This document shows positions 62,352 to 64,000 of a stretch of DNA of 64,000 nucleotides, in pieces (positions within the stretch are counted from its first letter, which is position 1; each line of letters begins with the position of its first letter). Both the position numbers and the translations under genes were made by a program. The notes beneath the pieces are model-generated. The model made no database searches and had not been told where the DNA came from. It was given only the letters and a program-made list of their open reading frames with translations. The stretch is from Deltaproteobacteria bacterium. Lineage in GTDB: Bacteria; Desulfobacterota; Desulfomonilia; UBA1062. The stretch covers positions 62,001-126,000 of the forward strand of contig JAHDRW010000022.1 in the NCBI GenBank assembly GCA_018433085.1. The letters run 5' to 3'.

Positions 62352-63506
62352 ATGCCCATAGAACGAATCGATCTGCCTGATAAAGAGGTCCTTCTGGTGG
62401 GGACCGCCCATGTTTCCCAGTCCTCGGTGGATGAGGTCCGCTCCGCCATACGCGAGCATCGTCCCGATGAGGTAGCCATCGAGCTCTGCCGGAGCAGGTT
62501 CGATGTGCTCCAGAATCCTGGAGGCTGGCAGGACATGGATATCATCAGGGTCATCAAGGAGAAGAAGGCCTCCTTTCTGTTCGCGAATCTCGTGATGGCC
62601 TCATTCCAGAGACGGATCGGAGAACGTTTCGGCGTGAAGCCCGGTGACGAGATGCGGGCCGCCATCGAGGAGGCCCAAGGCGCGGGAGTGCCGATCGCCC
62701 TTGTAGACAGACCGGTTCAGATCACCCTGCAGCGGGCCTGGAAGTCCCTGCGAATATGGGAGAAGATCAAGCTCCTGTTCTCGTCCTTGTTTTCGATCCT
62801 GGCCGTGGATGAGATCAAGGAAGACGAGATCGAGAGGCTCAAAGACAAGGACGTGCTCACCAGCACTATCGAGGAGGTCGCCAGACAGGCCCCCACGGTC
62901 AAGCGGGTGCTCATCGACGAGCGCGACGCCTATATGGCGCGCAGGATTGTCGATCTGAAAGGGAAGAAGGTCCTTGCGGTCGTGGGCGCGGGCCATATGG
63001 AAGGACTCATCGAGCAGATGAAGAATCCCGTTGAGGACGTCGATGCCCTGGAGTATGTACCTCCCGGGAAAAAGGGGATAGCCAAGTGGATCATCCCGCT
63101 GGTGATCCTGGTGCTCGTCGGTGCAGGGTTTTTTCTCGGCAGTCCCGAGCAGGGCTATGAGATGATCAAGTGGTGGCTTCTGTGCAATGCCGTGTTCGCC
63201 GCCCTGGGGGCCGTGATTGCCCTGGCCCATCCCGTGACCGTTCTGGTGGCCACCCTGGCATCGCCCTTCACGTCCCTGAATCCCACCCTGGCGGCCGGGT
63301 GGTTCGCGGGACTGAGCGAGGCATATATCAAGAAACCCAGGGTATCCGATTTTGAGGCCATCCAGGATGACATTGTTCATTTCTCCGGCTGGTGGAAGAA
63401 TCCCGTGACCAGGATTCTGCTGGTGGTTATCCTGGCCAATCTGGGCAGCTCCATGGGAGCCATCATCGCCATGCCCATTCTCACGAGGATCGTCCTGGGA
63501 GGGTGA
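62352..63506 (+). CDS. TraB-family membrane protein
   Basis: 384 residues from ATG 62352. The TraB/PrgY signature VGTAHVSQSSVDEVRSAI is at residues 15-32, DEVAIELCRSRFDVL follows, and VLAVVGAGHMEGLIEQM comes near 215. These carry the conserved GTAH, E and GxxH residues of a putative metalloprotease fold. The C-terminal 150 residues hold four or so membrane helices (WIIPLVILVLVGAGFFLG, ILLVVILANLGSSMGAII). Enterococcal relatives block pheromone signals; in other bacteria the role is unknown. A longer frame to 61953 overlaps the nitroreductase gene and is unsupported. Confidence 0.9.
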   Translation: MPIERIDLPDKEVLLVGTAHVSQSSVDEVRSAIREHRPDEVAIELCRSRFDVLQNPGGWQDMDIIRVIKEKKASFLFANLVMASFQRRIGERFGVKPGDEMRAAIEEAQGAGVPIALVDRPVQITLQRAWKSLRIWEKIKLLFSSLFSILAVDEIKEDEIERLKDKDVLTSTIEEVARQAPTVKRVLIDERDAYMARRIVDLKGKKVLAVVGAGHMEGLIEQMKNPVEDVDALEYVPPGKKGIAKWIIPLVILVLVGAGFFLGSPEQGYEMIKWWLLCNAVFAALGAVIALAHPVTVLVATLASPFTSLNPTLAAGWFAGLSEAYIKKPRVSDFEAIQDDIVHFSGWWKNPVTRILLVVILANLGSSMGAIIAMPILTRIVLGG

Positions 63507-63966
63507 TGCAGCCGGGCTCGAACAGGCCGGTGTGCCCTTGCGCCCCCTGGCAGGTTTCCTATTCTTACTCCTAGAACCGCTCCGTCGTCTGGATCTGAAG
63601 AGGGGACTTCCCTGCGAGTTGGGGTCTCTCCTGCTCTGGGGGGACGTGCTCCGGAACCCCGGATCTTTCTGCCCCGACAAAGGCGGTCGCGGCATGCTGT
63701 CAGGGATAGATATCGCTACGCTGCACGGGAGGCTTGAAAGTGGGGTGATGCCAGGGGCCTGTGGGAAGATGTTTTCTGTCAAAGGCTGTCTTTTTTCCCA
63801 CAGCGCCAGGTGGCAGGAAGGAGATCGGAACGTAACTCATTGATAAAATGTTAAGTATACTCTGGTATATTATTTGCTTGCAATGATATGCTTTTTGATG
63901 ATGGCAATCTTTTCCCTTGTTGAACCGTGAGGGGTGTGGAAGACGGTGCTGGTGCAAGGAGGCGTT
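63507..63966. other. Gene-poor interval at the right end
   Basis: No reading frame here has family support, though a 103-codon frame (63532-63843) is open. It contains an inverted repeat CTGTGGGAA/TTCCCACAG (63759-63803) with a T-run next to the right arm. An AT-rich stretch at 63840-63885 follows and could hold a promoter for the gene starting at 63967. Confidence 0.5.
63759..63803 (+). terminator. Candidate inverted repeat after traB
   Basis: Nine-base arms CTGTGGGAA and TTCCCACAG around a 27-base loop. The T-run lies inside the right arm rather than after it. Only loosely terminator-like; it may be a structural element. Confidence 0.3.
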
Positions 63967-64000
63967 ATGGACAAGGCGGGTGCCGGATGGTTCGGCCATT
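63967..64000 (+). CDS. Start of a gene cut by the window edge
   Basis: ATG at 63967 follows AAGGAGG by four bases and reads MDKAGAGWFGH before the sequence ends. The strong ribosome site is the only evidence; no function can be assigned. Confidence 0.5.
   Translation, partial: MDKAGAGWFGH

Noticed and set aside
63532-63843. 103-codon frame after traB
   Set aside because: No ribosome site, no domain, and it runs through an inverted repeat; probably non-coding.

Overview
The window reads as chromosomal DNA of a GC-rich, Gram-negative, diderm bacterium. Lnt, a periplasmic lytic transglycosylase, several lipoproteins and a secretin all imply an outer membrane. The gene families and styles (MSHA-like pilus genes, many response regulators, an RpoH-Hsp20 pair) fit the former Deltaproteobacteria (Desulfobacterota-type) best. 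That placement is inference from family resemblance, not from a marker search. Gene density is high, with many ATGA or TGATG overlaps and many GTG/TTG starts. No transposase, integrase, prophage or CRISPR array is visible.

Layout. 1-10.1 kb: leuS (3' end cut by the window edge) diverging from a class A penicillin-binding protein plus a LysM protein, then a secreted repeat protein and mltD on the minus strand. 10.2-11.6 kb: rpoH and an hsp20. 11.5-16.5 kb: the conserved minus-strand cluster rpmH-rnpA-yidD-yidC-jag-mnmE-rsmG. 16.8-21.9 kb: pgeF-coaE, a short degenerate tandem repeat, a TPR protein, proC, a LOG-family protein and a PHP phosphoesterase. 21.9-33.3 kb: one long minus-strand locus for an MSHA-like type IV pilus (three prepilins, a PilX/VWA/beta-propeller tip-like protein, MshE, MshG, MshI, MshJ, MshK and MshL homologues). 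33.6-36.7 kb: TPR protein, PPP phosphatase and J-domain protein. 36.6-42.3 kb: signalling block (REC-GGDEF, HDOD, GAF/PAS hybrid kinase, two more response regulators, universal stress protein). 42.3-50.5 kb: small membrane proteins, a HhH-GPD protein, an enoyl-CoA hydratase family protein, xseA-xseB, an aminotransferase, engB and mnmG. 50.5-58.1 kb (minus): PilZ protein, PilF-like lipoprotein, a P-loop/PHP/APH-like gene trio, rlmN, tRNA-Arg(CCG), and a VWA-MoxR pair. 58.3-63.5 kb: corC-lnt-prfB (with the classic +1 frameshift)-nitroreductase-traB. The start of one further gene lies at the right edge.

How it fits together. The pilus ATPase carries a duplicated MshEN motif of the type known to bind c-di-GMP. 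A diguanylate cyclase response regulator and a PilZ protein lie in the same window, the PilZ gene next to a PilF-like pilotin. A c-di-GMP-controlled adhesive pilus is therefore the most coherent accessory system here. The most unusual component is a single polypeptide that joins a PilX-like N-terminus, a VWA-like region with a PilY1-type calcium loop, and a beta-propeller.
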